A stretch of DNA of 5,098 nucleotides from Frankiaceae bacterium (GTDB lineage Bacteria > Actinomycetota > Actinomycetes > JAFAQI01): positions 1-5,098 of the forward strand of contig JAVEEH010000223.1 of the NCBI GenBank assembly GCA_030840545.1. The letters are read 5' to 3'. A program made the position numbers and the translations under genes. Positions 4,628 to 5,098 of this stretch are shown here, piece by piece. Position 1 is the first letter of the stretch; each line of letters opens with the position of its first letter. Under the pieces are notes generated by a model. It was given only the letters and a program-made list of their open reading frames with translations. It did not search any database and was not told the origin of the DNA.

Positions 4628-5098
4628 GTGAGCGCCGGCGGAGACGACGATCCGGCGCGGCCGGCGCCCGAGGGGATGCCGGTGGGGCTGCGTCGGGTCG
4701 CGGAGCAGGCCAAGGGCTTCATGCCTCTCGACGAGGCCGATGCGCTCTACGACGCTGCCTGGGCGATGGCACCGCGCGGTTTGCTGCTCGAGGTCGGCAC
4801 CTACTGCGGCAAGTCCGCGACCTATCTCGGCGCCGCGGCACAACGTCGCGGCGGCCGAGTGGTCACCGTCGACCACCACCGCGGGTCGGAGGAGAACCAG
4901 CCGGGCTGGGAGTGGCACGACCCGGAGCTGGTCGACCCGGCCGTGGGAGTCATGGACACGTTGCCGTTCTTCCGCCACACGATGCACGCCGCCGGACTCG
5001 AGGACACCGTCACCGCGGTCGTGGGCCGCAGCCGCACCGTCGCGAGCCACTGGTCGACCCCGCTCGCGTTGCTGTTCATCGACGGCGGGCACGCCGCC
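4628..5098 (+). CDS. Class I SAM-dependent methyltransferase (Methyltransf_24-like), 3' end beyond window
   Basis: The frame stays open for 157 codons to the right edge, so this is the N-terminal part of a Rossmann-fold methyltransferase. Motif I is LLEVGTYCGKSATYLG (residues 53-68), where the acidic residue and Gly-rich loop bind S-adenosylmethionine. The next strand ends VVTVDHH with Asp82, expected to hold the ribose hydroxyls. The strand LLFIDGGHA (148-156) is the motif IV region typical of the Methyltransf_24 / PF13578 type, where Asp and His can take part in metal or substrate binding. Between them lies an uncommon acidic, Trp-containing insert (ENQPGWEWHDPELVD, 89-103). The methyl acceptor is unknown. 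GTG at 4628 is the furthest plausible start; ATG at 4676 (codon 17) is an alternative, but GAGGGG then abuts it with no spacing. The first 16 residues are Asp/Pro-rich and may not be conserved. Confidence 0.85.
   Translation, partial: MSAGGDDDPARPAPEGMPVGLRRVAEQAKGFMPLDEADALYDAAWAMAPRGLLLEVGTYCGKSATYLGAAAQRRGGRVVTVDHHRGSEENQPGWEWHDPELVDPAVGVMDTLPFFRHTMHAAGLEDTVTAVVGRSRTVASHWSTPLALLFIDGGHAA

Overview
The window suggests a chromosomal segment of a high-G+C actinobacterium. The base composition is strongly G+C-rich, with G or C in most third codon positions. It carries a predicted F420-dependent luciferase-like oxidoreductase of a kind concentrated in Actinobacteria, and several genes have GTG starts or no Shine-Dalgarno sequence. 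There are no RNA genes, insertion sequences, CRISPR arrays or phage-type genes. It reads as ordinary, densely packed chromosome.

Layout from left to right. A minus-strand gene (start at 657) runs off the left edge and encodes an unrecognised membrane-anchored protein with a proline-rich linker. A divergent intergenic region (658-850) holds its ribosome binding site, a short inverted repeat and candidate promoters for both directions. On the plus strand, a short NfeD-family membrane protein (851-1288) overlaps a stomatin/prohibitin (SPFH) protein (1285-2184) by four bases; this is the classical NfeD-SPFH membrane-microdomain pair. Next come a TIGR03620-like F420-dependent oxidoreductase (2194-3105) and, 7 bases later, a TesB-like double-hotdog acyl-CoA thioesterase (3113-3898), probably one transcription unit. 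After an 89-base gap with two possible hairpins comes a small secreted protein of unknown function (3988-4605). A class I SAM-dependent methyltransferase (from 4628) runs off the right edge.

How the genes may work together. NfeD and SPFH very likely form one membrane complex. The oxidoreductase and thioesterase may act on related acyl or acyl-CoA substrates, but this is inferred only from adjacency. No functional link is visible between these pairs and the secreted protein or the methyltransferase.

The most interesting points are the unidentified minus-strand membrane protein, the exact tandem 33-base duplication in the SPFH coiled coil, a stop codon that appears to double as the -10 box of a leaderless promoter, and a hairpin that could hide the ribosome binding site of the secreted-protein gene. 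I found no convincing new multi-gene system.
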